The notes: generated by a model from the letters alone, not told the origin. Counted from the stretch's first letter, positions 29,200 through 38,069 are shown. The stretch is 64,000 nucleotides of DNA from Duganella sp. sic0402 (GCF_019219065.1 NZ_JAHUWK010000012.1:124001-188000); one strand, 5' to 3'. Program-made: numbers and translations.

Positions 29200-29912
29200 T
29201 TGTGGGCGTCTCCGGCGCTGGCTTCGGCACTGGCGCGCGCGGCTTCATTGTATTTTTCCAGGCAGTAGCCGAGGCCGCGTACGGTGGCGATGCGGATGCC
29301 GCCCACTTCGATCTTCTTGCGCAGCCGGTGCACATAGACTTCGATGGCGTTGTTGCTGACTTCCTCGCCCCATTCGCACAGGTGATCGACCAACTGTTCC
29401 TTGGACACCAGCCGCCCGGTGCGGGCCAGCAGGATTTCCAGCAGGCCCAGCTCGCGCGCCGACAGGTCCAGCATTTGTTCATTGATATAAGCGCTTCGGC
29501 CGACCTGGTCGTATTGCAGCGGGCCGTGCTTGATGACGGTGGCGCCACCGCCGGCGCCACGCCGGGTCAGCGCACGCACGCGGGCTTCCAGCTCGGACAG
29601 CGCGAAAGGCTTGGCCATGTAGTCGTCGGCGCCCAGGTCGAGGCCGTTGACGCGCTGCTCGATCGAATCGGCGGCGGTCAGGATCAGCACCGGCAGCAGC
29701 GAGGAACGGGCGCGCAGGCGGCGCAGCACTTCCAGGCCGGACAGCTTGGGCAGGCCCAGATCGAGGATCAGCAGGTCGAATTCCTGGGTCGACAAGGCGG
29801 TGTCGGCTTCCTGTCCGTTCCTGACGCAATCGATGGCGTAGCCGGACTGCCGCAAGGATCGGGTGAGCCCGTCGGCCAGTACGCTATCGTCTTCGGCAAG
29901 TAAAATACGCAT
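29196..29912 (-). CDS. OmpR-family response regulator (TctD-like)
   Basis: 238 residues from the ATG at 29912. The receiver domain has acidic residues in LLAEDDSVLADG, phosphoacceptor Asp in DLLILDLGLPKLSG near residue 51, and Lys in DDYMAKPF. The C-terminal winged helix contains the recognition segment NAIEVYVHRLRKKI. It heads the four-gene unit. The target promoter is most simply its own operon, by inference from the gene order. Confidence 0.93.
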   Translation of the reverse strand: MRILLAEDDSVLADGLTRSLRQSGYAIDCVRNGQEADTALSTQEFDLLILDLGLPKLSGLEVLRRLRARSSLLPVLILTAADSIEQRVNGLDLGADDYMAKPFALSELEARVRALTRRGAGGGATVIKHGPLQYDQVGRSAYINEQMLDLSARELGLLEILLARTGRLVSKEQLVDHLCEWGEEVSNNAIEVYVHRLRKKIEVGGIRIATVRGLGYCLEKYNEAARASAEASAGDAHK

Positions 29913-29987
29913 GTAAACCACTCCAGCTGCACAAGGCCCTATTTTGGCGACTTTTTGTGCAATCTCAAAGAAATACCCAAAACACGC

Positions 29988-30016
29988 TTGCATTAAGCAC
30001 TGTTTTTTTATACAGT
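29988..30016 (+). promoter_or_regulatory. recA promoter region
   Basis: TTGCAT at 29988-29993 and TACAGT at 30011-30016 are spaced by 17 nt. The -10 region lies inside the LexA box, so bound LexA would block polymerase. The start site would be about 35 nt before the recA ATG. Confidence 0.5.
30000..30015 (+). promoter_or_regulatory. LexA (SOS) box
   Basis: CTGT at 30000-30003, eight A/T bases and ACAG at 30012-30015 form a perfect match to the CTGT-N8-ACAG operator. It lies 42 nt before the recA start and over the predicted -10 element, as expected for an SOS-repressed recA. Confidence 0.9.
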
Positions 30017-30057
30017 GCTACCTGTATTGAACAACCACCACTGGCTGAAAGCACATT

Positions 30058-31146
30058 ATGGACGACAAAAAAGGCGTAGTACCTGCATCTGAAAAAGCCA
30101 AGGCGCTGGCAGCGGCGCTGGCCCAGATCGAAAAGCAATTCGGTAAAGGTTCCGTCATGCGCATGGATGCCAGCGCGCCGATCGAGGAAGTCCAGGTCGT
30201 ATCGACCGGCTCCCTGGGCCTGGACGTGGCGCTTGGCGTCGGCGGCCTGCCGCGCGGCCGTGTGGTGGAAATCTACGGTCCTGAGTCGTCCGGTAAAACC
30301 ACGCTGACTCTGCAAACTATTGCTGAGATGCAAAAATTGGGCGGCACCTGCGCCTTTATCGACGCGGAACACGCGCTGGACGTGGGCTACGCGCAGAAGC
30401 TGGGCGTCAACCTGCACGAGCTGCTGATCTCGCAGCCGGACACCGGTGAACAGGCACTGGAAATCTGTGACGCGCTGGTGCGCTCCGGTTCGGTGGACAT
30501 GGTGGTGGTTGACTCGGTCGCCGCACTGACGCCACGCGCCGAGATCGAAGGCGATATGGGTGACTCGCTGCCAGGCCTGCAAGCACGCCTGATGTCGCAA
30601 GCGCTGCGCAAGCTGACCGGCTCGATCAACCGCACCAACACCCTGGTGATCTTCATTAACCAGATCCGTATGAAGATCGGTGTGATGTTCGGTTCGCCAG
30701 AAACCACCACCGGCGGTAATGCGCTGAAATTCTACGCTTCGGTGCGTCTGGACATCCGCCGTACCGGTTCGATCAAGTCGGGCGACGAGGTGATCGGTAA
30801 CGAAACCAAGGTCAAAGTGGTCAAGAACAAGATTGCGCCACCGTTCAAGGAAGCGCACTTCGACATCCTGTACGGCGCTGGTACTTCGCGCGAAGGCGAG
30901 ATTCTGGACCTGGGCGTGGAAGCCAAGATCGTCGAAAAGTCGGGTTCGTGGTACAGCTACAACGGCGAGCGCGTCGGCCAAGGCAAGGACAACGCCCGCG
31001 CCTTCCTGCAAGAGCGCCCGGAACTGGCCTGGGAAATCGAAAACAAGGTGCGTGAATCGCTGGGCGTGCGCGTACTGCCACCGCTGGCCACTGACAACAC
31101 CGTGGTCAAGCTGAAGCCAGGCAAACCTGAAGCCGACGCAGCGTAA
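30058..31146 (+). CDS. recA: Recombinase RecA
   Basis: 362 residues, full length. Walker A is [10 protein letters not shown], Walker [10 protein letters not shown], and loop L2 contains [20 protein letters not shown]. It forms filaments on single-stranded DNA for recombination and for LexA self-cleavage. The gene follows a LexA box, and recX comes 90 nt later with a BIME-like hairpin pair between them that may set the recA:recX transcript ratio. Confidence 0.98.
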   Translation: MDDKKGVVPASEKAKALAAALAQIEKQFGKGSVMRMDASAPIEEVQVVSTGSLGLDVALGVGGLPRGRVVEIYGPESSGKTTLTLQTIAEMQKLGGTCAFIDAEHALDVGYAQKLGVNLHELLISQPDTGEQALEICDALVRSGSVDMVVVDSVAALTPRAEIEGDMGDSLPGLQARLMSQALRKLTGSINRTNTLVIFINQIRMKIGVMFGSPETTTGGNALKFYASVRLDIRRTGSIKSGDEVIGNETKVKVVKNKIAPPFKEAHFDILYGAGTSREGEILDLGVEAKIVEKSGSWYSYNGERVGQGKDNARAFLQERPELAWEIENKVRESLGVRVLPPLATDNTVVKLKPGKPEADAA

Positions 31147-31149
31147 GAA

Positions 31150-31221
31150 CGTCGTTCCGGCGGAGGCCGGAACCCATAGAACGCGTGCTCAGCATGAACC
31201 CCGGCCTACGCCGGGGCGACG
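31150..31221. repeat. REP/BIME-like inverted pair of hairpins between recA and recX
   Basis: Two 28-nt units lie in opposite orientation at 31150-31177 and 31194-31221, agreeing at 21 of 28 positions. Each folds on itself: GTTCCGGC with GCCGGAAC in the first, CCCCGGC with GCCGGGG in the second. The differences in the stems are paired (TT/AA against CC/GG), so the fold is preserved. This is the form of bacterial REP pairs. Neither has a T run, so they are not ordinary terminators. Confidence 0.75.
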
Positions 31222-31236
31222 CGTTACCGAGGACTT

Positions 31237-31689
31237 ATGGCCGCACCACAACTCAGCCTGAAAGCACGGGCGCTACGCTTCCTCTCCCTGCGCGAGCATA
31301 GCCGGCAGGAACTGGGGCGCAAGCTGTCCAAGTACGCGGAAGAGGGCGACGACATCGACGCTCTGCTCGACCTGCTGGAAAAAAACAACTGGCTGTCGCA
31401 AGAACGCTTCTCCGAATCACTGATACACCGCCGCGCTGGCCGCTACGGCAACAGCCGCATCGTCGCCGAGCTGCAAAGCCACGGCGTGCAGGGTGAGGCG
31501 CTGCAGGAACTGAAGTCCACCCTGGCCGATACCGAAATCGCGCGCGCCTGCGACGTCTGGCAGCGCAAATTCGGCACCGTCGCCGCTGATCCCCAGGAGC
31601 GCAACAAACAGATGCGCTTCCTGCTGCAACGCGGGTTTTCCCAACGTGCGGTGATGAAGGCGGTCAAGGGCGCGGACTTTGACGACTAG
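31237..31689 (+). CDS. recX: RecX regulatory protein
   Basis: 150 residues, usual for the family, made of three-helix repeats. [19 protein letters not shown] is the first conserved block, and [17 protein letters not shown] the second. RecX binds RecA filaments and dampens their activity. It follows recA on the same strand and overlaps the next gene by 11 nt if that gene starts at its TTG. Confidence 0.93.
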   Translation: MAAPQLSLKARALRFLSLREHSRQELGRKLSKYAEEGDDIDALLDLLEKNNWLSQERFSESLIHRRAGRYGNSRIVAELQSHGVQGEALQELKSTLADTEIARACDVWQRKFGTVAADPQERNKQMRFLLQRGFSQRAVMKAVKGADFDD

Positions 31690-33286
31690 CCAACAACGCG
31701 ACCTGATCAAGGCGCTGTTGTTGGCGGGCTGGCTCTGGCTGCCCAATCTGGCGGTGATCGGCACCGATCATCTGCAAAATAACGGTGACGTATTCGCGTT
31801 GCTGCTGCTCTCCCTGATGCTGTTGGCCGCGCCGCTGTTGCTGGCGCCGAGCTGGCGCTGGTATTTCCTGCTGTGGTCGCCGCTGGCGCTGCTGGTCCTT
31901 CCCTATACTTATCTGACGCTGATCTACAGCAGCGTGCCGGGCGATGCCTTGCTGTCTTCCGCGCTGCACACCAGTCCGGCGATGAGCTGGCAGGTGGCGT
32001 CAGCCTTTGGCTGGCGCGTCTGGCTGGTTCCGCTGATTCTGCTGATCTATGTGCTGCTGGCCTGTTCGCTGCCACGTAGCTGGACTTTGTCCGCACCTGC
32101 GCGCAAGCGCTTGCTGGCAGCACTGCTGCTGACCATCATGCTGGCGCTGCTGGGCCGCCAGACCGTTGCCCAGTCAGTGCGTCTGCCGCCACTATTGGAA
32201 CAATCCACGCTGAACCTGGCTTTTCCCAGCGGCCTGGCGATGTCGCTGGCCCGCATCGCGCGCCAGCAGCAGGGCGACGCCGGATTTGTCAGCGTGCACG
32301 GCCGGCCGCCCGCTGCTGGCAAAGCGCCGCCGGTACTGGTGGTGCTGGTCATCGGCGAAAGCCTGCGCAGCGATCATCTCGGCATCAATGGCTATCCGCG
32401 CAACACCACACCGCTGCTGGCGGCGCTGGGCAGCGAGCTGCTGTCCTTCGCTGATGCCGCCAGCACCGCCAACTGGACCAGCCAGGCAGTGCCTGGCATT
32501 GTCGCGCTGCCGCTGGGCCGGCAACGCGCCAGCCTGCCGCATACTTTCGCCGAGGCCGGCTTCCGCACCGCCTGGCTCTCCAACCAGGAGACGCTGCCGT
32601 TCAGCCACGGCCTGGATGTGGTCGAGCATGCGGTCAGCAGCCAGGATTTCCACCTGCGCACCGACGCCAATCTGCTGCCGCTGTTCACTTCTTTTGTGCG
32701 CCAGGCTGGGCCGCGCCAATTCGCCGTGCTGCACCTGATCGGCAGCCACATCCCCTATGAAGAACGCTACACGGCCGTGTCGCGCATCTATACGCCGACG
32801 CTGCGCGATCGCGGCATCACGCAGCCACAGGCGCAGCACCGTCAGGCGGTAATCAACTCGTACGACAACACGGTCATCGAAACCGACCGCCTGTTGGCAC
32901 GCGTTATCGGCGTGCTGCGCGACGATCCGCGCCCGGCCATCCTGCTGTACACGTCGGACCACGGCGAAAACCTGTTCGACGACGCGCGCCAGCTGTTCAT
33001 GCACGCGCAGACCGGGCCGACCCGCCACGATATCCATGTGCCCTTGCTGGTCTGGATGAATCGCCCGTACCGCGCCGCCCATCCAGCCATCGCCTGGGCC
33101 TTGCAGGCCAATCACCGCAAGCAGGTCAGCCACCGCGATCTGTTCACCACGCTGCTGGACGCCGGCGGCGTGCGCTGGGACGGCCGCGAAGCCAGCCATA
33201 GCCTGGCTTCGCCTTTATATAGAGAGCGGCCGCGCAGCGTGATGGTCGATCTCCAGACGAGCGTCAGTTATGAAAGCCTGAAATAG
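31679..33286 (+). CDS. Phosphoethanolamine transferase-like membrane enzyme (sulfatase fold)
   Basis: 535 residues. The N-terminal 170 carry about five hydrophobic segments, as in EptA/CptA-type inner-membrane transferases. The periplasmic catalytic domain starts near 220: GESLRSD with S228 at the position of the metal-bound nucleophile, then [22 protein letters not shown] and TSDHGEN with metal ligands. It probably adds phosphoethanolamine to lipopolysaccharide sugar or lipid. The start is a TTG inside the end of recX; no in-frame ATG occurs before residue 47, inside the first helices. Ser rather than Thr as nucleophile fits the CptA branch better than EptA. Confidence 0.78.
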   Translation: MTTSQQRDLIKALLLAGWLWLPNLAVIGTDHLQNNGDVFALLLLSLMLLAAPLLLAPSWRWYFLLWSPLALLVLPYTYLTLIYSSVPGDALLSSALHTSPAMSWQVASAFGWRVWLVPLILLIYVLLACSLPRSWTLSAPARKRLLAALLLTIMLALLGRQTVAQSVRLPPLLEQSTLNLAFPSGLAMSLARIARQQQGDAGFVSVHGRPPAAGKAPPVLVVLVIGESLRSDHLGINGYPRNTTPLLAALGSELLSFADAASTANWTSQAVPGIVALPLGRQRASLPHTFAEAGFRTAWLSNQETLPFSHGLDVVEHAVSSQDFHLRTDANLLPLFTSFVRQAGPRQFAVLHLIGSHIPYEERYTAVSRIYTPTLRDRGITQPQAQHRQAVINSYDNTVIETDRLLARVIGVLRDDPRPAILLYTSDHGENLFDDARQLFMHAQTGPTRHDIHVPLLVWMNRPYRAAHPAIAWALQANHRKQVSHRDLFTTLLDAGGVRWDGREASHSLASPLYRERPRSVMVDLQTSVSYESLK

Positions 33287-33756
33287 CCACTTTCCGCATA
33301 TAGATTTATTACTAGTTGAAAATACGCAGATGCTAATTCGGTTCCGGGTGTGCTAAACTTTGAGGGTTTTTGCAGCACCGCGGGTGCGGTGGTTGTCCGT
33401 AGAAGCTGCGGCAACGTGCGTTTTTGATAAGAGAAATGCGCCAGGCTGCTAACTAACTAATGCTGCGAGAGCGGTATCGATCTTATGTCTCTGTTAACTC
33501 CAGTTATCCGTCGTGCGCTGTGCATTCGCGCGCCACAGCTGTCCCCAGCGAGGACGGCCTGCGGGATATTGGCAGCCCCTCTGCATCAAACACCGTATTT
33601 ATTCAAAGAATTCCAAGTCCTGCACCGTTATCGCGGAGCAGCGGCGAAGTTTTACCCGCGCTGGGTGGACAAAGCAGCACCGGGTAGCGCGTAGTAACAA
33701 CATCTGCTTAATCATTCAACCGATTTATACACATCAGCATCAGAAGGGAAGCCAGC
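33287..33756 (+). other. 470-nt non-coding leader before sucC
   Basis: No gene is supportable. Short open frames between 33460 and 33694 have codon composition unlike neighbours and no start signal. The first half holds two small hairpins, GCACC/GGTGC near 33374 and GTTG/CAAC flanking 33393-33414, the second followed by a T5 run near 33421, which may be a weak terminator for the transferase gene. The rest is unusually long for a leader in this compact genome and may hold the sucCD promoter and a regulatory RNA. No known riboswitch is recognised. Confidence 0.5.
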
Positions 33757-34923
33757 ATGAAGATCCATGAGTATCAAGGCAAAGAAATTCTCCGGAAATA
33801 CGGAGTGACGGTACCGCGCGGTATTCCGTGCCTGACCGTAGAAGAAGCAGTCAAAGCTGCTGAAACCTTGGGCGGCCCAGTCTGGGTTGTGAAAGCACAG
33901 ATCCACGCCGGTGGCCGTGGTAAAGGCGGCGGCGTGAAAGTTGCCAAGTCGCTGGAACAAGTCAAAGAATACGCTGACCAGATCATGGGCATGCAGCTGG
34001 TAACCCACCAGACCGGCCCAGAAGGTCAAAAAGTACGTCGCCTGCTGATCGAAGAAGGCGCGGACATCAAGCAAGAACTGTACGTTTCCCTGGTAACCGA
34101 CCGTGTAACCCAGCGCGTTGTGCTGATGGCCTCGTCGGAAGGCGGCATGGACATCGAAGAAGTTGCCGAGTCCCACCCAGAAAAAATCCACTCGATCGCT
34201 ATCGATCCAGCAGTGGGCCTGACCGACGCTGAAGCCGCTGGCATCGCCGCGAAAATCGGCGTACCGGAAGGCTCGATCGCTGACGCCGTCACCAACCTGC
34301 AAGGCCTGTACAAAGCCTACTGGGAAACCGACTCGTCGCTGGCCGAAATCAACCCGCTGATCGTTACCGGTTCGGGCAAGATCATCGCCCTGGACGCCAA
34401 GTTCAACTTCGACGCCAACGCACTGTTCCGTCAACCAGAAATCGTCGCTTACCGCGATCTGGACGAAGAAGATCCAGCTGAAGTTGAAGCATCGAAATTC
34501 GACCTGGCCTACATCTCGCTGGACGGCAACATCGGCTGCCTGGTAAACGGCGCCGGCCTGGCCATGGCAACCATGGACACCATCAAGCTGTTTGGCGGCG
34601 AGCCTGCCAACTTCCTGGACGTGGGCGGTGGCGCCACGGCTGAGAAAGTAACCGAAGCCTTCAAGATCATGTTGAAAAACCCAGGCCTGAAAGCCATCCT
34701 GGTCAACATCTTCGGCGGCATCATGCGTTGCGACGTGATCGCCGAAGGCGTCATCACCGCATCGAAAGCTGTTTCGCTGCAAGTACCGCTGGTGGTCCGC
34801 ATGAAGGGCACCAACGAAGATCTGGGCAAGAAAATGCTGGCTGACTCCGGCCTGCCGATCATCGCCGCCGACACCATGGAAGATGCAGCGAAGAGCGTTG
34901 TTGCAGCCGCTGCTGGTAAATAA
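33757..34923 (+). CDS. sucC: Succinyl-CoA synthetase beta subunit (ADP/GDP-forming)
   Basis: 388 residues, standard length. It opens with [16 protein letters not shown] and has an ATP-grasp domain with [16 protein letters not shown], then [15 protein letters not shown] and [10 protein letters not shown] in the CoA-ligase part. It conserves the energy of succinyl-CoA in the TCA cycle as ATP or GTP. The ribosome-binding site AAGGGAAG precedes the ATG, and sucD follows after 13 nt. Codon choice is strongly biased to CTG, ACC and GAA, as expected for high expression. Confidence 0.97.
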   Translation: MKIHEYQGKEILRKYGVTVPRGIPCLTVEEAVKAAETLGGPVWVVKAQIHAGGRGKGGGVKVAKSLEQVKEYADQIMGMQLVTHQTGPEGQKVRRLLIEEGADIKQELYVSLVTDRVTQRVVLMASSEGGMDIEEVAESHPEKIHSIAIDPAVGLTDAEAAGIAAKIGVPEGSIADAVTNLQGLYKAYWETDSSLAEINPLIVTGSGKIIALDAKFNFDANALFRQPEIVAYRDLDEEDPAEVEASKFDLAYISLDGNIGCLVNGAGLAMATMDTIKLFGGEPANFLDVGGGATAEKVTEAFKIMLKNPGLKAILVNIFGGIMRCDVIAEGVITASKAVSLQVPLVVRMKGTNEDLGKKMLADSGLPIIAADTMEDAAKSVVAAAAGK

Positions 34924-34936
34924 TTAAGGAACCGAT

Positions 34937-35818
34937 ATGTCTATTCTGATCAACAAAGACACCAAAGTCATCACCCAGGGTATCACCGGTAAAACCGGCC
35001 AGTTCCACACCCGCATGTGCCGCGAATACGCGAACGGCAAAAACGCCTTCGTAGCAGGCGTGAATCCGAAGAAAGCCGGCGAAGATTTCGAAGGCATTCC
35101 AATTTTCGGTTCGGTGAAAGAAGCCGCATCGAACACCGGCGCAACCGTGTCGGTGATCTACGTGCCGCCAGCAGGCGCCGCTGCCGCGATCTGGGAAGCT
35201 GTTGAAGCCGAACTGGAACTGGCAATTTGCATCACCGAAGGCATTCCTGTCCGTGACATGATGGCCCTGAAAGATCGCATGGCCAAAGCCGGTTCGAAAA
35301 CCCTGCTGCTGGGCCCTAACTGCCCAGGCCTGATCACCCCTGACGAAATCAAGATCGGCATCATGCCAGGCCACATTCACCGTAAAGGTCGTATCGGCGT
35401 GGTATCGCGTTCGGGCACCCTGACCTATGAAGCAGTGGGTCAGCTGACCGCGCTGGGCCTGGGCCAATCGTCGGCAGTTGGTATCGGCGGCGACCCAATC
35501 AACGGTCTGAAACACATCGACGTGATGCGCATGTTCAACGAAGATCCTGAGACCGACGCGGTCATCATGATCGGCGAAATCGGCGGTCCAGACGAAGCCA
35601 ATGCTGCACGCTGGGTCAAAGACAACATGAAGAAACCGGTTGTTGGCTTCATCGCCGGCGTTACCGCTCCTCCAGGCAAGCGCATGGGCCATGCTGGCGC
35701 GCTGATCTCGGGCGGCGCTGACACCGCGCAAGCCAAGCTGGACATCATGGAAGAGTGCGGCATCAAAGCCACCAAAAACCCATCGGAAATGGCACGCCTG
35801 CTGAAAGCAATGCTGTAA
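34937..35818 (+). CDS. sucD: Succinyl-CoA synthetase alpha subunit
   Basis: 293 residues. The CoA-binding Rossmann block is [15 protein letters not shown], and the phosphorylated His lies in [14 protein letters not shown] near residue 249. It pairs with SucC. A strong terminator follows 15 nt after the stop codon. Confidence 0.97.
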   Translation: MSILINKDTKVITQGITGKTGQFHTRMCREYANGKNAFVAGVNPKKAGEDFEGIPIFGSVKEAASNTGATVSVIYVPPAGAAAAIWEAVEAELELAICITEGIPVRDMMALKDRMAKAGSKTLLLGPNCPGLITPDEIKIGIMPGHIHRKGRIGVVSRSGTLTYEAVGQLTALGLGQSSAVGIGGDPINGLKHIDVMRMFNEDPETDAVIMIGEIGGPDEANAARWVKDNMKKPVVGFIAGVTAPPGKRMGHAGALISGGADTAQAKLDIMEECGIKATKNPSEMARLLKAML

Positions 35819-35833
35819 TTTCGGTTGTGGAAT

Positions 35834-35869
35834 AATAAAGGGGAGCCATCGTGCTCCCCTTTATTTTTT
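35834..35869 (+). terminator. Intrinsic terminator after sucD
   Basis: A 13-bp stem pairs AATAAAGGGGAGC (35834-35846) with GCTCCCCTTTATT (35853-35865) over a 6-nt loop, followed by T residues to 35869. The T run touches the GGAGG that serves as ribosome-binding site of the next gene. Confidence 0.92.
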
Positions 35870-35882
35870 GGAGGTCGCTGCA

Positions 35883-36200
35883 TTGGCCAAGCTCATCATC
35901 TCGCGCAACGGACAAGTCGAACAGCAAGTCCAGCTGAGCAAGGAGCGCATGACGCTGGGCCGTCATCCGCGCAACGACATTGTGTTATCGCATCCCGCTG
36001 TCAGCGGCCAGCATGCATCCATCGTCACCATCCTCGACGATTCTTTCCTTGAAGACCTGCACAGCACCAATGGCACGTTTGTCAACGGCCACCGCATCGG
36101 CAAGCACTTCCTGCAGCACAAGGATGTCATCGTCATGGCGGACATGCAGCTGGAGTTCCTGGCGGATGGCATCCGCCCGCTGACATTTCGTGTCGGCTGA
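35883..36200 (+). CDS. Small FHA-domain protein
   Basis: 105 residues from a TTG start at 35883, 8 nt after GGAGG. Almost the whole protein is one forkhead-associated domain: LGRHPRNDIVLSHPAVSGQHA and LHSTNGTFVNGHRI carry the conserved Gly-Arg, Ser-x-x-His and Asn-Gly residues that bind phosphothreonine. It has no other domain, so it is an adaptor that would recognise a Ser/Thr-phosphorylated partner encoded elsewhere. It lies between the sucD terminator and the pilA promoter, and its stop codon lies within an inverted repeat of that promoter. The function is unknown. Confidence 0.85.
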   Translation: MAKLIISRNGQVEQQVQLSKERMTLGRHPRNDIVLSHPAVSGQHASIVTILDDSFLEDLHSTNGTFVNGHRIGKHFLQHKDVIVMADMQLEFLADGIRPLTFRVG

Positions 36201-36225
36201 CAATAATTGTCAGGCCGAGCTGACA
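36197..36225 (+). promoter_or_regulatory. Inverted repeat and TGACA repeats upstream of pilA, candidate PilR sites
   Basis: CTGACAA (36197-36203) and TTGTCAG (36207-36213) form an inverted repeat with a 3-nt spacer, and another TGACA follows at 36221-36225; TGTC also occurs at 36191. The set lies 42-76 nt before the -24 element of pilA. PilR enhancer sites in Pseudomonas carry TGTC cores, so this is a reasonable activator site, though the repeat could instead be part of a hairpin ending the FHA transcript. Confidence 0.45.
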
Positions 36226-36266
36226 AAAAACGGCAACTGATGGGCACACGTAGGGCAAGCGCGCGC

Positions 36267-36282
36267 TGGCACGCCGATTGCA
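36267..36282 (+). promoter_or_regulatory. Sigma-54 promoter of pilA
   Basis: TGGCACGCCGATTGCA matches the -24/-12 consensus TGGCAC-N5-TTGC exactly. Transcription would start near 36292, giving a leader of about 44 nt. pilA genes under PilS/PilR control use this promoter type. Confidence 0.88.
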
Positions 36283-36335
36283 CTAAGGAAGAGGTAGCAC
36301 TTAACAACGTGTTTAACCCCTGGAGGAGCCACCAA

Positions 36336-36815
36336 ATGAAATCGATGAAAATGATGAAAAAACAGGCACAAGCCGGCTTTACGCTGATTGAGCTGATGAT
36401 CGTGGTTGCCATTATCGGCATCCTGGCGGCTGTGGCGATTCCGGCCTATAGCGACTACACCATGAAAGCCAAGGTCGCCAACATCCAGGCTGCCGCCAAT
36501 TCGCTGAAAAACGCGGTAGCGCTGTGCGCCCAGGAGGCTGGCGGCGACCTGACCGTCTGCGACAACGGCGCCGGTGGCATCCCTGCCGCCAACGCGTTCA
36601 ACAAGACCAAGGAAGTGGTCAGCGCAACCGTGACCGACGGCGTGATTGTTTTGACCACCGCCGCGGATGTGGGCGATGGCGCCAACACCAAGACCGTTAC
36701 CTTCACCCCGACGCTGGCGGCTGGCGCTTCTAATATGACGTGGGCGACTACTACCACCATCACCAACACGGCGGCACAAGCGGCACTGGCGAAGAATAAT
36801 CCGCCAACGACTTGA
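36336..36815 (+). CDS. pilA: Type IV pilin major subunit
   Basis: 159 residues from the ATG at 36336 behind a TGGAGGAG ribosome-binding site. A positively charged 14-residue leader ends in Gly, followed by F15-TLIE with Glu at mature position 5 and the long hydrophobic helix of type IVa pilins, so PilD would cut after G14. The mature protein has two Cys (C64, C75) close together rather than the usual C-terminal disulfide loop, and a Thr/Ala-rich C-terminal half. It is a structural pilin for twitching, adhesion or DNA uptake. Confidence 0.93.
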   Translation: MKSMKMMKKQAQAGFTLIELMIVVAIIGILAAVAIPAYSDYTMKAKVANIQAAANSLKNAVALCAQEAGGDLTVCDNGAGGIPAANAFNKTKEVVSATVTDGVIVLTTAADVGDGANTKTVTFTPTLAAGASNMTWATTTTITNTAAQAALAKNNPPTT

Positions 36816-36832
36816 TGCGGCAAGCGATAGCG

Positions 36833-36857
36833 AAAACCCGGCGCAAGCCGGGTTTTT
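36833..36857 (+). terminator. Intrinsic terminator after pilA
   Basis: AAAACCCGGC at 36833-36842 pairs with GCCGGGTTTT at 36847-36856 over a GCAA loop, followed by a further T. It works in both directions by symmetry and sits between pilA and the converging PilZ gene. Confidence 0.9.
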
Positions 36858-36887
36858 CCGTTTACTCAGGCGATACTCAGGCGATAT

Positions 36888-37601
36888 TCAGACGATTTTC
36901 TGACGGTCGGCGATCAGCGCTTCGTAGGTCAGGTTTTGCAGCATCGTGTAGTGGACCGGATCGAGATCCACGAACTGCACGCCGTAGGTAAAGACCTCCG
37001 GCTTATCTCCGGTCGCCGGCTTGACGACGTTGATGTTGCGGATAGTGGCATTCGGATTGACGCGTACCTGGCGGTTGCCCGGCTGGGCGATCAGATAAAA
37101 TGACAGGCCAACCTGCGCCTCGCCCTCGGCTAGCTGCTTGGGCGATTCGATCAGCGCGCCGGACACGCTCAGGTTCACCAGGAACACCGAAGTGGCCGCG
37201 CCGGACGCGGCGGTCACCTGCGCCGGGATATCGACCTTGACCCGCATCGCCGCGCGCAAACTGGTGCCCTGGATGGACACCGGAAAACTCAGGTGGACAT
37301 AGAACAGTGGACGCGGGAATACACGCTGCACCACGCACGAGAACGAACACACGTTCACGCCGGAGAACACGCGGATGGTCAGCTTGTCGCCATCGTTGAG
37401 CGCGATGGGCGCGTTGTTCTCAAACGGCACCTTGACGATCATATACTCGTCCTTGACCCAGCCTATCAAGGTGGAAAAGTGCTGGATGGGCTTGATGGTG
37501 CGGTGGGTGATGAACTGTATCCTGCCGCCCACCTGCAGGTTCATTTGCTCGAACTCATATTCCTGAGTCTTGGCTTCGCCTAGCGGAGGGTTGCTGCTCA
37601 T
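36888..37601 (-). CDS. PilZ-domain protein, YcgR-like flagellar brake type
   Basis: 237 residues. The N-terminal 110 form a YcgR-type domain (QVGGRIQFITHR..., FSGVNVCSFSCVVQRVF), and the C-terminal part is a PilZ domain with RAAMR and NLSVSG. These match the cyclic-di-GMP binding motif RxxxR and (D/N)xSxxG, with Asn in the first position of the second part. It should bind cyclic-di-GMP and adjust motility; next to pilA, pili or flagella are both possible targets. Confidence 0.85.
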   Translation of the reverse strand: MSSNPPLGEAKTQEYEFEQMNLQVGGRIQFITHRTIKPIQHFSTLIGWVKDEYMIVKVPFENNAPIALNDGDKLTIRVFSGVNVCSFSCVVQRVFPRPLFYVHLSFPVSIQGTSLRAAMRVKVDIPAQVTAASGAATSVFLVNLSVSGALIESPKQLAEGEAQVGLSFYLIAQPGNRQVRVNPNATIRNINVVKPATGDKPEVFTYGVQFVDLDPVHYTMLQNLTYEALIADRQKIV

Positions 37602-37668
37602 GCAAACTCTTTCTATGTACGCAAAACGAGGGTGACACTAGCGTCAAAAAATTGTCCCTGCATCATTA

Positions 37669-37697
37669 ATTATATGCGTGCTAATGAAAGGTTACAA
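37669..37697 (-). promoter_or_regulatory. Sigma-70 promoter for the PilZ-domain gene
   Basis: Read on the minus strand, TTGTAA (37697-37692) and a perfect TATAAT (37674-37669) are 17 nt apart. The start would be about 60 nt before the coding start at 37601. Confidence 0.6.
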
Positions 37698-37717
37698 TCA
37701 GACAATATGCAATATTG

Positions 37718-37960
37718 CTAATTGTTTATCGGGAATGCGTGGCGGAGCAGCCACGCTAAAAATCCTGTATGAATAGGCGAAGATGGAAAGGAAGTGCTTG
37801 GCCAGTTAGAAACCGTCGCCAAGCTTTCGAACGGCTTCTCATCCGTAAATTTCACTACCTGCGCATCGCCGTAAATCTCGAATAGCTCATAGACATCGGA
37901 GTGAACTAACGCTCTCAGCGCAATCCGGTGATTCTGCAGTAGGGGAAGGGTAAGGGGAAC
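37718..37960 (-). pseudogene. Remnant of a GNAT acetyltransferase gene (N-terminal part)
   Basis: An 80-codon open stretch on the minus strand has no start codon: an in-frame TGA precedes it by two codons. Its translation resembles the beginning of RimJ/RimL-type acetyltransferases: HRIALRALVHSDVYELFEIY followed by GDAQVVKFTDEKPF, the usual L-R-x-L...D...L-F...Y-x-D-x-x-V pattern. After VSNWPSTS the similarity stops and the frame ends, so the acetyl-CoA-binding half is missing. Lower GC and unbiased third positions than in neighbours fit a decaying or foreign fragment. Confidence 0.55.
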
Positions 37961-38022
37961 ATACGCTCAGCAAAAAATTAGCCGCCGTTTGCCAATATCA
38001 TTTTTCAGCAGGTCGCGACCGT

Positions 38023-38042
38023 CCGCTACTGGCAGGTAGCGG
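38023..38042. repeat. Perfect 7-bp hairpin downstream of moaC
   Basis: CCGCTAC (38023-38029) and GTAGCGG (38036-38042) enclose a TGGCAG loop; GGCTCT/AGAGCC follows directly. There is no T run on either strand. With the GNAT remnant these are the only structures seen in the 468-nt gap 37602-38069. Confidence 0.4.
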
Positions 38043-38069
38043 CTCTCAGAGCCCTAACTCATCTGATAC

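Noticed and set aside
33460-33694. Possible small proteins in the sucC leader
   Set aside because: Third codon positions are not GC-biased as in the neighbours, start signals are weak, and three frames are equally open.
33287-33756. sucA- or sucC-type known regulatory RNA
   Set aside because: I could not match any consensus structure by eye, so the interval is reported only as an unassigned leader.
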